DNA from: Glandiceps talaboti
Taxonomy: Eukaryota > Hemichordata > Enteropneusta > Spengelidae
Direction of reading: 5' to 3'
Assembly (NCBI RefSeq): GCF_964340395.1
Contig: NC_135561.1
Span: 9,705,732-9,769,731, forward strand
Length of the DNA: 64,000 nt
The first letter of the stretch is position 1. Each line of letters starts with the position of its first letter. The notes under the pieces were generated by a model that was given only the letters and a program-made list of their open reading frames with translations, was not told the DNA's origin and ran no database searches. The position numbers and the translations under genes are program-made. Below are positions 63,303 to 64,000 of this stretch, piece by piece.

Positions 63303-63550
63303 TAAATATTTTATTTTATTTTTATTTCTATAACATCCAACAGGCATTGCCCAATAACAGGAGGAGGGTTCAGTGTTAGTGCATGAGGAAACCAGATTAC
63401 CCAGGGAAACCTACATTGTTCGGTAGAGTCAAACTGAACGACACTAGTCTTACTTACAGCATGGTAAATTTAATCAACCCCAGAATGGTTTCAAACTCCA
63501 ACCACAGTGGTAAGAGGCAAGTTGTTTAACCACTTGGCAACCGACAACTG
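63303..63550 (-). mobile_element. tRNA-derived SINE, second copy
   Basis: On the minus strand it has an A-box-like TTGCCAAGTGGTTA and a B-box-like AGTTTGAAACC. GATTAAATTTACC, GTAAGTAAGACTAGTG, TACCGAACAATGTAGG and TGGTTTCCTC follow in the order of the 10661 copy, with an AATAAAATAAAA-type tail at the left. More diverged than the first copy. Confidence 0.8.
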
Positions 63551-64000
63551 GATATAACCCAACAACCCAGTATACTAATACTATTGCTAAACTACCATAT
63601 CTACTTAGAGGGTGTCTGATAAATCAAAAACACATTTCATAGTCATCAATTCTGGCAGTCAATTTAGTTTTTCTCTAATATCTTGTACAAATTGAATTAA
63701 TTTTTATTATGCAAAGTGGTTATTGACCCTTGGTGACTTTTGGAATCAATTTTTTTTCACATCCAGGTGGAATGTAGTCATGCAATGCAAGCCTTGGTTA
63801 TTTTTAATTGTGTGTTCACTCAACTAGAACTAGAAATGTTTTACTACCAGTCACTGCCAGTCTTTGGATAAGATTGCCTTGAACTCAGTAAATGCCATAA
63901 AACATAGGAAATAAGCAATTGAAAGTTTACCTTAGTAATGTGTCATAAAACAAGATAACTAAGGAATCAAAGGGGTTGAAACTTTACCTTAGTAACAACA
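63551..64000. other. No feature recognised
   Basis: A/T-rich sequence up to the window edge. A short direct repeat (GAAA..TTTACCTTAGTAA near 63925 and 63980) is the only structure seen. Confidence 0.5.

Overview
The window is animal nuclear DNA: A/T-rich, with many introns, microsatellites, foldback transposons and tRNA-derived SINE-like repeats. The only gene that can be recognised with confidence lies in the left fifth on the minus strand. It is an intact, 3'-truncated gene for a secreted heparan sulfate 6-O-endosulfatase (Sulf family, orthologous to the vertebrate SULF1/SULF2 pair). Thirteen coding exons were placed by hand between 11966 (start ATG) and 780. Every junction has a GT donor and an AG acceptor, and the reading frame stays open through all of them for 712 codons. 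The rest of the C-terminal domain lies to the left, outside the window. Protein similarity, short A/T-rich introns and abundant CATGTA-type words fit a marine invertebrate (lophotrochozoan, hemichordate or cephalochordate). The species cannot be named from this sequence alone.

Layout. 1-780: intron of Sulf holding a palindromic MITE. 780-12004: Sulf exons and introns; the introns carry long (CA)n, (GT)n, (GA)n and (TGAA)n tracts, three other foldback or terminal-inverted-repeat elements or fragments, a 140-bp triplication and one full tRNA-derived SINE. The exon that starts at 12004 begins with a splice acceptor and 38 nt of 5' UTR, so at least one more 5' exon lies to the right. 12005-64000: about 52 kb without a recognisable gene, possibly the long first intron and/or upstream region of Sulf. 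It holds only repeats, and the short open frames there are not convincing.

The repeat content is the striking part. Eleven insertions from 477 to 60653 share termini of the form TAG(T/A)CT...AG(A/T)CTA and lie between 9-10 bp direct repeats (two perfect, the others 7/9 or 8/9). This is the signature of Mutator-like (MULE) non-autonomous elements. They range from only 70 bp to 384 bp and fall into several sub-families that share little more than their ends. Some have turned into tandem repeats. A 31-bp satellite of about 48 copies (34382-35870) is built from the terminal repeat of one sub-family. A 50-bp unit is amplified four times inside another element (16925-17151), still enclosed by one target duplication. 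One MITE sits only 15 bp from the 5' splice site of a Sulf exon.

No rRNA gene, tRNA gene, CRISPR array or autonomous transposase gene was found.
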